Source of the DNA: Mixia osmundae IAM 14324
Taxonomy: Eukaryota; Basidiomycota; Mixiomycetes; Mixiales; Mixiaceae
Length of the DNA: 64,000 nt
Assembly (NCBI RefSeq): GCF_000708205.1
Contig: NW_014575559.1
Span: 947,088 to 1,011,087 of the forward strand
Direction: 5' to 3'
The translations under genes were made by a program, and so were the position numbers. The notes beneath the pieces are model-generated. The model was not told the DNA's origin, searched no databases, and saw only the letters and a program-made list of their open reading frames with translations. Each line of letters begins with the position of its first letter. Positions within the stretch are counted from its first letter, which is position 1. Shown here piece by piece: positions 1 to 10,132 of the stretch.

Positions 1-181
1 GCGTAGCGTCGCAACTGCAGATCGTACAAATTGTCAGAGCATATGCAGCCACATCGAACGAAGTGCACGAACCAGCCCACTAGAGAGAGATGCTCAGACT
101 GCAGCGCGATGGACAAAGGTACCTCTCTGATGCGAATAGTTGCGCTAGTGGATGTGGCTTCGGTCTGCCTTCCGTCTGGCT

Positions 182-1157
182 TCAAAGAGGGCGGATAAGA
201 CTGCGAGCCTGATTAAGTCTTAGCTCATCTCGAGGACTTCTACTGACGACGTCAATTTCCCAAGGGTATGACTTGTCGTCGGACCCTTCCATGCCGAAAG
301 CGAGATACAAAGGAGACTGATCGATTCCGGTAGCAATGACATGAGCAGGCGGGATAGTTGCACTTTTGCTGATCGGACACAGAGCCTGTGTAAAGAGTTG
401 AGAAACGACTCTCGCCATAGCGCGCGACCGACATTGACGGAGACTGCAGGATCGTTCAAGCTAGTGCTGTGAAAGGGCCAATAGACTTACGCTTGTATGA
501 CCAGTCCTTGACATCATGATCGGCTGGCATAGTGTAGCCGATATGTGGCTTCAATTGGCACGACGTTTCAGCTGATCAAACAAACGTCTGAGTGCGATTC
601 ATCGAAGCGCACAAAGACTATCACTGACGCTCGGGATTTCCGACTCCGGCAAGTCTACACGCAGGGTTGTGACCTGCCAGTTTATGAGGCTGACAAAACA
701 TCTTGAGCGAGCTCGTCAAATTCTCGACTTCTTCGTGCATGGCGTTGATGTAGATGTCCATTGTGAAGATAGTCCGGCAGCAACGAGACCATGCAAGTAG
801 CTCAGGCGAGCTATCAAATCCGCCAAGCTCCACCGTCGCCCGGACGAGTGCACCCGAAGTCGATTGTTCGACGATCTCGATCGTTTCAGTGACTTGCTCA
901 TCGTCTTTCAGAACGCGACGATAACTCGGTTGGCCGGTCTCAAGCTCGAATATATATGGATTGGCAGAAGATCTCGAGAATTGCAAAGGCGGTAGTCGAG
1001 CGCTCGGCTGGCATTCGCTTGTGAACCATATGCCGATAGTGTACCGCTGGCTGTTCTTCAAAGGATCAAGACGAACGAGTTGCGCACGCTCGCTACGGCC
1101 CGCGTGTGCTAGTAGACTGCTGATGAGGAGGTACAGAGAGATGTTGCTGATGAGCAT
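182..1157 (-). CDS. secreted-like protein, family L, copy L1 (exon 3 uncertain)
   Basis: The first ATG (1157) is followed by a hydrophobic signal-peptide-like stretch, then the family pattern 'YTIGIW..EC.PS', 'SRSSANPY', 'EQSTSG' and 'RCC....MDIYINAMHEEVE'. Proposed exons are 629-1157 and 491-571 (81 nt, the same length as in L2), then a third exon ending at the stop at 182. Exon 3 is recognised by 'DQSPLYLAFG' and a conserved W-E/K-I near the C-terminus. The natural GT donor after exon 2 (phase 1) does not match the phase of the best exon-3 acceptor at 444. Either a GC donor two bases earlier is used (phase then fits) or the copy carries a small frameshift. No known domain is recognised; function unknown, presumably extracellular. 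Confidence 0.6.
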
Positions 1158-1306
1158 GGTAAGATCACGTCGCAATCCGGGCATCTTGCCACGCGCAAAT
1201 GTCGCGATGTCTTCGCGCTGTCGTCAACAGGAAATGATCCCTTTCTCCGTCTCTTGGCTCCTGTCAGACTCCTTTTCCTGCGTTCGTAGCACTCGGGCCT
1301 ACTCCA

Positions 1307-2287
1307 ATGCGCATCTGTGTCATCATTCCATGGGTGCTCGCGGCTTATGCCAATGCCTTGCTCGTGCCAGGTACTGGCGATCTGCCTCGGCTACGACTCA
1401 TCAGGCGCGATGTTACGTCCGGCGTGCAGACCTATCAGATCGGCATATGGCTCGATGCGATATGCAGACCAAGTGAATCTCGGGACCCTTTCAGGCTGTC
1501 GAGATCATCAGCAAACCCGTTCAAGTTTACGATGTTGGTAACCAAGAACGCTCGGAATCTGTGGTCTGCACGGGAACTTGGCGTGCACGACTTTGATGGT
1601 TCAGTCACCATCGATGAAGGCACAAATAGCGGCGTGGTATTGTCAGTTGGTATACTATTCAAGCAGCACGACGCCGTTCCTGCGCTCGCCAGTCTATTCA
1701 AATGCTGCACCGGCGTCCTGACGATGAAAATGTATATCAATGCCATCTCATCAGAAGTCGAGGATCTTAACGAAAGCAGGTTCACTATCTATTGCCAGCC
1801 CCACTTCCGCGCCGGTCGCAACCCGCTTTGTAGTCTTGCTGCCGTAGGTAATCCAGAAAGTGAGCCCTATGCCACGATATGCATTTGCCAGGCGCGCTAA
1901 CGATGCCCGCCGGCAGCGATGACTGAATGCAAGACTCGAGCCAGTCATGATTTTGTCTTGCCAGGTGAAGAAGAAGAAAGAGTTTGGTCATTCAATCGTG
2001 AGCTCGCACGTCAGAAATCTGCTTTGCCTTGTTTGCTGACATGAAAGCAGTATCTGTCGCCGTAAGCTCGTGCCACACCAGCTCTCAACCCGCGTGTGAT
2101 GTGTGTACTTGTACAGAGCCTCTGTACTGCCAGTCTAGATCCATCGCTTCCACCAATCGCAGTCAAAGCAGTCAGTACAGGCAGTCCGCCCGTTCGTCTC
2201 GATTTCGATATTGCCGCCGGCGGCGAAAACGAGCCATGGAAGATCAAGCTCGTGTGCTGCGTTAGCATGTCTATTCGCACTGGCTGA
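1307..2287 (+). CDS. secreted-like protein, family L, copy L2
   Basis: Start at 1307 gives a short hydrophobic leader ending near 'AYANA'. Exons 1307-1859, 1917-1997 (81 nt) and about 2067-2287 sum to 855 nt (284 aa); the last acceptor could instead be at 2081. Family motifs are present: 'YQIGIW..ICRPS', 'SRSSANPF', 'KCC....MKMYINAISSEVE', a cysteine pair around 'YCQPH', and the C-terminal 'PWKIKLV'. L1 lies head-to-head on the other strand about 150 bp away, so the two probably share an upstream region. The 57-nt first intron has the same length and phase as in L1. Function unknown; no database family recognised. Confidence 0.68.
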
Positions 2288-2845
2288 CAAGATTTTAGCT
2301 GCGACCCCCATCCACCGATATTTATGCCGTGTAACAGAGTGCAGATAGCAACAGCGCCACTATTCGCCTGAATGGCATACCTCTCGTTCTTTCTCCACCT
2401 CCGTCATCCAGATTCATGCTCTGGACTGCGTGATGGCCAACCGACTCTGTATTAGTAGGGAGCTTGCACTGATTCTCGATGCAGCTGTTAAGCCACGCTC
2501 GATGTCAGACTGAAACTTGCTGCAATTTCTGTCAGCAGAAGTCAAGGCGCAAAGACAGTACTGAGGAGCGCTATAGGGCCACGTGACGGTCGAGGCGAAA
2601 GCTGTTCAGATGACATGCGAATCGTCGCTGCCGAACTGTCCTGCTAGCGCTATTTCTGAGCTCCGAATGAAGCGTACGTTCCTCAGGGATGATGTGTGTG
2701 CTTGCTTACTCTTGCTCCCAGCACATACCTTGTGCGAGAGTGACGTTCAACTTGTATCCGAAGACGCGGCTAGTGCGACAAGCTGATGCATGCAGCTTGT
2801 TTCAGCACACGCTGTAGCTTCGAAGCCTGCAAAGCGTAGCTCTAT
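2288..2845. other. intergenic, no supported gene
   Basis: About 560 bases between L2 and a family-L fragment on the opposite strand. Only short open frames are present (for example a 67-codon frame starting at a GTG at 2583) and they show neither family motifs nor plausible splice partners. It may contain decayed family-L sequence, but I cannot align it convincingly. Confidence 0.4.
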
Positions 2846-3080
2846 CTAGCTAGTACTGAGTGCCTCCTCTATCTGCTTCAAAGCAATGTAATCCGTCCTG
2901 CAGCGTGTTTGCTCTGCGAGATTGAATGTGTAAACTGGCGCCACGACAGAATGCAAGCGGTATGTCGGGATTACCTCGGAATGCGGATCTTTCTGCCGGA
3001 TGACAATATTCTGCGGCGCCGCCGTACTTGCTCGGCCAGCAGTATATCTTGATCTCGTTGGATGTGACCGTCACATGACC
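2846..3080 (-). pseudogene. family-L-like gene fragment (3' half)
   Basis: Two in-phase exons can be read on the minus strand, 2975-3080 and 2846-2913, separated by a 61-nt intron with a GT donor and CAG acceptor. The first contains 'EIKIYCWPSKYGG' and 'CHPAE', matching the 'L...YCQPH.....C' block of L1-L3. No in-frame ATG or signal-peptide exon could be joined upstream: the most plausible preceding exon (a hydrophobic stretch near 3120-3150) is closed by a stop. It is therefore called a fragment, although an unusual small gene with an upstream exon that I missed remains possible. Confidence 0.35.
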
Positions 3081-3185
3081 CTGCGTTACGAATCAGATAG
3101 CTATCTTTGGCTTTGCTATACCTACCGAAACTGCGAGCACGAACAACTTTATACTGACTGTAACCTTGCAACTGGCATCAGCAGG

Positions 3186-4360
3186 TCAGCAAATGCTGCG
3201 ATGACAGCAACACAAAGCTCGCCATCGTGCCCATCGATCGATATCCTCTTGATAAGGCTTGAAAAAGAGGAATCTGCCAAAGAGCTGCGCCGATGGACCT
3301 TCACGAGTCGAGCCCGTCTGGAGGAGCGTCGTAACGAGACCCTCTGGGCTCTCGGTCTGTTCAAGGTAGTTCAAGACCTGACTGGGAACTCGATCTGAAA
3401 GAACGAGACTCACCATTTCGATGGACCAAGTGTCCTTGCCGTAGTGTTCCGTGGGTCTTACGTGGACACCAAACTGTATGGGTATATTGTCGCTTCCATC
3501 GATCGGGCTAGGTCTTTGCGATTCGACCTCAATAGGCACAGCTGACCCTTTGCGTGCGGCGCATGAAGCCTGCTCGCTCTGAGCTCGAATGGACTGTCTT
3601 CAGTGTGTAATAGACTGACAGTCACATCCACTGCGGTGGTATCGTCAGCAGGCAGGTTCGAAGGATGCCGAAGAGATCGACTACCTTGATAAAGCCAGTA
3701 TCTCGAAGCGTCATGGCCTGCGGGCATCGTATAGCCGAATTGAGGTAGCAGATCACAGCTAGTGACGTCTTTCGGGTACCGAAGTGCCGCGAGGTCACAG
3801 TTTGCCACCTGAACTTTTGCCTTGGGATCGGGCAGACAGTACACCTCAAGAGAGCTGTCGAGGAGCTCTACCTCTTCGTGAATGGCATTGATGTACAGCT
3901 TCAGCTGCAGAGCAGCCGAGCAACAGCTGAACCATCGCGTGAGCTGCGCGGTGCTGTAATCTCTGAGCTCGACTCTGATGACGATGACCACGCCGCTGGT
4001 CGAGCGCTCCACGACCTTCCACGTGCCCAGGAACTCATGGGGAACAAGTTCCTCTGCATTCCAGTCTTGTTGGCCTCGGTTGCGAAACACAACCAATTTG
4101 CTGATATAAGGATTAGCGGGTGACCTTTGCAGTTTGAACGGCAGTATGGTGCTCGGTCGGCACGTCGCATCGTACCAGACTCCGATTGTATAGCGCTGAC
4201 GATCGAAAAATGGAACAGGGCCAGGTGCGCCTACCAGGCTTTTCTCCGAATTGATCAGAGATGTCGCTTGTCGTGTAGTATGCTGGCGCTGAGCGGGCAA
4301 TGAGCTGCTGTGGACCAGAGAAGAGCAAAGAATGGAATAGATCAAGCGTGCGGAGCGCAT
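3186..4360 (-). CDS. secreted-like protein, family L, copy L3
   Basis: ATG at 4360 opens a hydrophobic leader. The first exon runs to 3685 and contains the whole family core: 'YTIGVWYDATCRPS', 'QRSPANPY', 'ERSTSG', 'SCC.....KLYINAIHEEVE', 'YCLPD', then 'FGYTMPAGHD'. The intron that splits L1 and L2 between the 'NPE' and 'TSC' blocks is absent here and the reading frame is continuous. After a phase-1 donor at 3684, the best acceptor is at 3542 (143 nt, long for this genome, so an extra exon may be hidden). The last exon carries 'IPIQFGV' and 'DTWSIEM' and may end at 3186 or be spliced again. Function unknown. Confidence 0.6.
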
Positions 4361-4628
4361 CTGCGGAGGTCCGTCACGCTAGCGACGAGCTCGAGCAACC
4401 GATTCGACGCGTTCTGCTGGCGTGTGGCTCGAGGCTCCCTTCACGGCTCTTGCCACGGTCACAACAGGCCTGTCTGAGGTCTTCACACAAGCACGTCAGC
4501 TTCTCTAGATCCGAGCTGTCCGAGCTCTGGCTGCGATACCAAGGCGCAAACGTGCTCTGCTCCATCTCTGCACTTGTTCCGCAACGTCGTTTTGCAGTCA
4601 TCCGCTTGTCCAGAAGCGCAATCTGACT

Positions 4629-5358
4629 TTGCGCTATGCGATAGATGTACGGTTCGAAGGCACATGCAAGCCAAGTTCAAATCTCGATGCGCTCCATCTT
4701 TCGCGCATCCGAGCCAATACATTCGAGATCAGGGTACTGCTCAGCCAGACAGATCAAACAGTATGGTGTGCATTTCCAGGAGAAGAGCCGGAGCGGCTGG
4801 TCCGGTCCCTCAAGACTCGCGAGTCTACAGCGAGCGGTGCAGTGGCAGGAACGCTCATAGAGGTTTGCTAGCTGGTAACAGATGCCAGCGAGCGCATATA
4901 TCCGATGCTGCACGGCATCTCTGCACCTCTCGATCTACATGAATACCATCTCACAAGAGCGAAGAGCTCAGAAGGAGTCTCACGATGTATTGCTTGCCTG
5001 ACGAAATGGCTCGTCTTGGCCCATCTTGTGATCTATCGATACTGGGCGACCCGCAAGGTACATGCTGCTTGAAGCAAGCTACGGTGTTGGAGTTGAGACA
5101 CGCACACAGCTGTCACCGGGCGTAACAGTCGTTCACAGCTCGGCTATGTACAGTCCAGAGCCGATCGTGACTCACTGGAAGGATGCAGTGATCATCATGC
5201 AAATGCAAGCCACATCGGCCAGCGCAACGATCAAGATCAGCAAGTTGCCGCTCGTGCTGCCTGAGGACCAGGACGATTGGGAGAAAGGGAATGCTTGCTG
5301 CCGTGTTTCACTCGATGTTGAGATCGGCATCCTCGCACTCGCAGTGATCTGGCGCTAG
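4629..5358 (+). pseudogene. family-L pseudogene with frameshifts (L4)
   Basis: The region follows the family order in broken frames. 4629-4871 has 'LRYAIDVRFEGTCKPS' and 'SRIRANTF', then hits a stop. The next block in another frame (about 4908-5010) has 'RCCTASLHLSIYMNTI', matching 'CCTGVLTMKMYINAI' of L2. A further frame change precedes 'MYCLPDEMARLG' (about 4984-5057). A long open frame, 5062-5358, follows and may hold the C-terminal part. At least two frame disruptions and one in-frame stop separate the blocks, and no signal-peptide start is evident. Splicing alone does not repair it because the breaks fall inside segments that are one exon in L1-L3. Confidence 0.55.
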
Positions 5359-5584
5359 TCTATTGAGAGCTGATCTAAAGAGGATTACAGGGTCATGCAA
5401 AGATACCGCGGACAGAAGTGAGGATGTACTGGTTAAGCTTCACTTGCCCGACGAGCGCGATCAGCACGAAAGTGATTACGGAATGCATGCCACGTCGACA
5501 TACTTTTTTTCAAGTGTGTTCGAGAAGATTTGCTGACTGATCGTTCCTGTAACGACATTTTGCCTGTGACCTTACGCCTGTGAG

Positions 5585-6423
5585 ATGAGCTACCACAATT
5601 CGCGAGGGCACTATGGCGGTGGCGGTGGAGGAGCGTCACACCTGGCGGCCATCTACGGCTCGGAACAAGACAAAGTGAACTGCTCGTTCTATCTCAAGAT
5701 TGGAGCTTGTCGACACGGCGACCGCTGTTCTCGCAAGCACATCAAGCCCCACTTCTCGCAGACCATCGTCATCCAGAACATGTACCAGAACCCCAATCAC
5801 GGAATGGATGCGGGGGCAAAGTCTGTCGATCAGCTTCAAGACGAATTCGACCAATTCTTTGAGGACGTCTACTGCGAGCTCGTCAAGTTTGGCCACTTGC
5901 TCGAGATGCACGTCTGTGACAACGTAAGCAATCTCGTCGATCATCACCGGTCGCGAGCTGAACGCTGGAACCGAGACAGGTGGGAGATCACCTGATTGGC
6001 AATGTGTACGCTCGATACGATTTTGAAGACGAAGCGCAGACGGCAATAGACACACTCAATACCCGCTGGTTCGCAGGCCGACCCCTCTTTGCAGAACTAT
6101 CACCGGTCACCGACTTCAGAGAAGCGACCTGCAGACAAAACGATCTCGGTAATTGCGACAGAGGCGGTTTCTGCAATTTCCACCACCTGCGCAAACCGAG
6201 AGCGGCACTCGTGAAGGAGTTGGACGCCCAGCAACGAGTAGAGAGGCGAGTGAACCCTTCGCAGCGAGATATCGAGCGAGCGGAGGAGATGAAGATGTTT
6301 GCTACTCAGACGGGGACAGTGCCCAGTGCACCCAAGGCAGCTACCAATGGCGGCGACTATGACAGACGACGATCGGATTACAAGCGAGAAGCTTCGCCCG
6401 AACGGAGACATCGTGTATACTGA
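5585..6423 (+). CDS. U2AF1: U2AF small subunit (U2AF35/U2AF23-type splicing factor)
   Basis: Small subunit of the nuclear factor that binds the 3' splice-site AG and recruits U2 snRNP. Exons 5585-5923 and 5980-6423, with a phase-0 56-nt intron, give 260 aa. In order: a glycine-rich start, zinc finger 1 ('CSFYLKIGACRHGDRCSRKH'), an atypical RRM ('IVIQNMYQNP', 'GNVYARYDFEDEAQTAIDTL'), zinc finger 2 ('CRQNDLGNCDRGGFCNFHH') and a short basic RS-like tail near 'RRRSDYKREASPERR'. Length is close to the human (240) and fission-yeast (216) proteins. The identity is clear; its partner would be the U2AF large subunit, which is not in this window. Confidence 0.95.
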
Positions 6424-6516
6424 TCCAACAACTGTTGCATCCCAATCCTTGCGTGGATTGACAGCCTCATGCATTTTATATGAACGAAAGAATGAATTTA
6501 GTTCGTCATCTCGGGC

Positions 6517-7139
6517 CTACAAGGCAGCGAGGACTGCCTTGGCGGTCGTCTTCTCCACGTTGGGAGCCTCGTCCTCGACAAAGACCTTTTCGATGGTGTC
6601 GTCGTTGGTGAGGAGGACGTAGCGCTTTGCACGCTCGCCGCCGAGCAGACCTGTGGCATCAAAGGTCAACCCGAGCGTGCGGGAGAATGCGCCGGTGTCG
6701 TCGGCGAGGAAGTTGAGCTTGTCAGCTCTGTTCGCTCCTGCCTTTAGCTTAGCGTCTTGTGCGAGAGAGCATGGGACGCACCCGAGCTTCTCCTTCCATG
6801 CGTTGGAAGCAAAGACGTCATTGATGGGCACGACATAGACACCCTTGATGCCCTGCACGTGCAGATCAGTCTCGCGCTCGGAGTAGGAGGGGGCAAGACG
6901 ACCTTTTGGGTGATCTCAGAGTAAGCATCACTGAACTGGGGCACCATGTTCGAGCAGGGAGGCGTGAATGCGCCTGGAACGCCGAGGATGAGGTTGCGAC
7001 CCTTGAGGCTGGCCAGCGAGAGCGTGTCATCCGGAGAGGTCTGCTTGAGCTGGATGTCCGGCAGCTTGGTGCCTACACCGGCTGGGTGGACTGCGCCGAG
7101 GGCTGCAGACTTGATCGTTGCTGGGATCGTGCTTGCCAT
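6517..7139 (-). CDS. peroxiredoxin of the Prx5/Ahp1 type
   Basis: Thiol peroxidase that reduces peroxides using a peroxidatic cysteine. Exons 6903-7139 and 6517-6852, joined by a 50-nt phase-0 intron, give 190 aa. The active site is in 'GVPGAFTPPCS' (T and C of the family pattern PGAFTPxC), followed by 'GVYVVPINDVF' and 'FLADDTGAFSRTLGL', as in yeast Ahp1 and human PRDX5. A second possible cysteine pair lies in 'LGCVPCS'. No obvious organelle-targeting extension is seen at the N-terminus, so it is probably cytosolic or peroxisomal; the C-terminus is not a clear PTS1. The donor GTCGTC is a weak match to consensus, but it restores the conserved frame exactly. Confidence 0.9.
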
Positions 7140-7286
7140 CTTTGCTGACTGCTCGTTCGATAGGCTTCAAGTGAGGTCGGACAAGGGCGTCGACTGCCCT
7201 TGCCACACGCAACGGGTGTGCCCCGCTTCCACGTTTGCGTAAGTTCACGCCTGGCGCTGAGTCAAGCCGCGGCTTTCCCCGACTGG

Positions 7287-7287
7287 C

Positions 7288-7312
<25 letters not shown>
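7287..7312 (+). repeat. (GAC)n triplet repeat abutting an ATG
   Basis: About eight GAC units directly precede the chosen start codon at 7313 of the ING-like gene. In the upstream-extended reading frame they would encode a threonine run, so the repeat belongs either to the 5' UTR or to an extended N-terminus starting at 7235. Confidence 0.7.
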
Positions 7313-7320
<8 letters not shown>

Positions 7321-8347
7321 CCTGGGCGATGAGGCCTACACGCTCCTCAACGATCTCGTCAGCAGCTATGACAACTTGCCCTCTGAGATTGGCCATCTCA
7401 TGGCGGAGATACGCGCAAAGTCAGATGACTACTCGGGTGGGTCAGCCTGGCGCAGCAGCCGTCCATCGAGGCTGATCCAGCTGGCTTTCAATCACAGCTT
7501 GTTCTATGAAGGCAAGACAGAGAGATGCAGCGATACAGAAATGGCACAAGCTGCACGGATTATCGATCGAGAACCCCAAGGAGGTTCTCCTGATCGAAAA
7601 GATCAACAAGAACTTGGGCGAGTGTCGTGTCATGGCAGATGACAAGATCAAACTGGCCGAGCGCGCGCTCCGTCTCGTAGGTCCACTCGCCACTCTGATC
7701 TGGCTGCGAGACTGACGATGATGAGCCAGGTTGACCGACATTTGGCCAAGATGAACGGCGAGATGACGCGACTGGCAGCCCAGAACCCTGCGCTACTCGC
7801 CCAGCCCAACCTGTACGGTGCAGCGGGTCTCTCGGCCGGACTACAGCCTGTCTTCTCGGGCGTGGAAGATATGCTCGCCAATGATGAGATGGGTTCCGTT
7901 CGATCTCACAAACGAAAGCACCATCACGCCAACGGCACCATCACCGTTCCCACCGTGCCTTCCATCGCCATGCCCAACTACAACAAGGACAAAGCTCGGT
8001 CACGTCTCTCACAGTCTTACGTCTCCCAGGGAGGGAACAACAAACGGGTGAAGTACAGGGAAGACGAATCGGCCCTGACGTCTGATGATCTGCTCGTGGA
8101 CGATGTGGAAGAAGGAGGTGATGCGGGAGAGGATACGACGGAGTACTGTTTCTGCCATCGCACCAGTTTCGGCGATATGGTCGCTTGTGATAACGACGAT
8201 TGCGAGTACGAATGGTTCCACTGGAGCTGTGTCGGCCTCAAGCAAGCTCCCGATCCGAGCAAGAAGTGGTACTGCCCTGCCTGTCGATCAGGTGGCGACC
8301 AGGCCTCTCGAGATCGGCGAGCTCAGAAAGCAAGGCAACGCTACTAG
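7313..8347 (+). CDS. ING/Yng2-like PHD-finger protein
   Basis: Subunit type that tethers histone acetyltransferase complexes (NuA4 for Yng2/ING3) to H3K4me3. Exons 7313-7440, 7517-7676 and 7730-8347 give 301 aa. The N-terminal ING domain has '[22 protein letters not shown]', then, across two introns, '[18 protein letters not shown]', closest to ING3/Yng2. A disordered lysine/serine-rich middle follows. The C-terminal PHD finger has C4HC3 spacing: '[17 protein letters not shown]', '[13 protein letters not shown]', 'WYCPAC'. The intron 1 donor is either at 7441 or at 7420 with the same phase. Start 7313 is preferred over 7235 because it begins at the conserved domain. Confidence 0.88.
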
Positions 8348-8722
8348 TCGCTCGCAGGCCTTGCTTCAGTCTTGGCTATCGATGTCTCTCATGTTCCAGT
8401 GGCGGATGTCCCAGCGGAGAGAGTGACAGCACCTACGCATGAGCTGCTGAAGAAGCTGTCACTATAGCGCAAGTCTCGTCACTTTCGAGCCTGTCGATGT
8501 CGATGGCTCTGCTCATCGCATGAGCAGAGGGCCACAGAGCTTGACGCGCCTGTCTCCGCACAGATTGTGCATGAGCATATGCTCAGACTGTGCACGAGTC
8601 TTTGTCATTTTCAATGCATATCGACTCTGAGACCTGCCTATCTCTTGGAGCGCGTTGATCAAGTAAGTTGAGCTCCCGGCGCGTCTCTGATTAATTTTGT
8701 CAGCGTTGCGCACGAAGCGTGG
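8348..8722. other. intergenic region containing the unresolved 5' end of the next gene
   Basis: No independent gene is seen. A GTAAGT donor at 8662 and a TTTTGTCAG acceptor ending near 8703 suggest a 41-nt intron here. An upstream ATG (about 8580) opens a frame to that donor, but its phase does not join the downstream J-domain frame through this acceptor. Confidence 0.4.
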
Positions 8723-9298
8723 GTGAAGTTCGAGCGGGCAAGAGTCAAAGTGGCGGCTCACGTCGAGTCGACACACTATGACACACTGGCAGTGACACGG
8801 CAAGCTAGCCAAGCAGAGATCAGAAGCGCCTACTTGCGGCTCATACTGCAGCATCATCCTGACAAACTCGACCCGGACCGTCTTGACGACAACGACAAGA
8901 GCCGAGCAATTGTACAAGCTTTTGCTGTGCTGGGCAAGAGCGACAGTCGAGCTCAGTATGACAGAGAGTTGAGCATTGCTCAGAGCAAGATCAAAGGTCC
9001 GTTACTGCTCTCTGATGCGGTCAACATCTGACAGTGAACCTCAACAGGCAAGCAAAGCGCAAGAGCTGCAACGATCGATCTGGAAGAGATGGCCGAGCTC
9101 GAGATGGCGCGAGACGGCATGGAGGGGTACAGCTTTCCTTGTCGATGTGGTTCAGCTTTTGTCCTTTCGTCCCATCAGCTCACGGAAGCCATCACACGGT
9201 CGAGCGAGGGTACGGCCGCGAAGCACACCCTTGCTGTGCCTTGCCAAGGCTGTAGCCTTGTGATCGATGTCGAGTACTACGACGATGCCTTTGCCTGA
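8723..9298 (+). CDS. DPH4: diphthamide biosynthesis J-protein Dph4/Jjj3 (5' end unresolved)
   Basis: J-domain protein with a CSL-type zinc-binding C-terminus, supplying electrons/iron to the diphthamide pathway that modifies eEF2. Exons ...-8996 and 9048-9298, with a 51-nt phase-1 intron, show 'HYDTLAV', the HPD motif in 'LILQHHPDKLD', 'AQYDREL', then 'IDLEEMAELEM' and the CSL pattern 'FPCRCGSAFVLSS' ... 'VPCQGCSLVIDV', in the order seen in human DPH4. No in-frame ATG occurs upstream of the J domain in the contiguous frame; 8723 is a GTG in that frame. The true start probably lies in an upstream exon or on a spliced ATG I could not fix, so the coordinate is a lower bound. Confidence 0.85.
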
Positions 9299-10132
9299 AC
9301 ACGCGATCGGCTCTGTTGTCAGACCATCTCGTCTTTGCTAGAACACGAGATAGCTACATACCTGCAGCAGTACTCACCCGAGAGAGAACATATCAGCTAG
9401 TCTGTCGACCGAGACGGACACCTTTGTGATGGCCAGAACGCTTCGAGACAGCGCAAGTCTCGGGCAGCTCAACCGCTGCTCAGCGTGAGAACCTCTGCAC
9501 GTCAGGCTCGCGTTCGGTTCTGAGGCGACGCTCGTCCGCCGGGGGACCGTTCTCCAAGGTACCCGCTCGCGATCTCTCGCAGAGTGACTCATTGCGTTCC
9601 GAGCACTAGCTCTGGCGCACTACATGCTAGCCACACGAGGCTGCAATGACTTGCGTACGGTGGATTTCGCTCGAATGTCGTAGAATGCAATGACGCAGCA
9701 CTTGAAGATGACGAGGCTTCAGTCGCGTGGCATTGCCGCCTTTGAAGAAGAACGCGCCGCCGCGACTTTTGGGGTGCCCGAAGTTCCGCGACCGGGAGAG
9801 GAGCTCAGGACGAGGAGAGCTTGCAGCAGAGAGCATTGTACATTGGCCCCCCCCCTTCGAGCTCTTGTACATATCATATCGGACAGCACTGACGTTTTGG
9901 CACTGCAAGAGATCAAGCAACGCATATCATATAAGCACGACTGCGCTCAGCTCGACTTTCAGCTACCCTGCTCGGCTGGCCATCCTGCTCACGACCACGA
10001 CATGATCTTGCATACCCATCGTGCAGACTGACTGCTTCATCTGGCACGCAGACGGACACATTCCCGCAAGACCGGGCGCACTGGCCTCCCGCACCCCGCC
10101 GAGCTCAGCAGGCCAGCAGCACTTGACCCAAG
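9299..10132. other. intergenic, no supported gene
   Basis: About 830 bases between the Dph4-like gene and the large gene at 10133. It contains short overlapping open frames on both strands without recognisable motifs, and a run of ten C at about 9846-9856. It probably holds the 3' UTR of the former and promoter/5' UTR of the latter. Confidence 0.4.
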
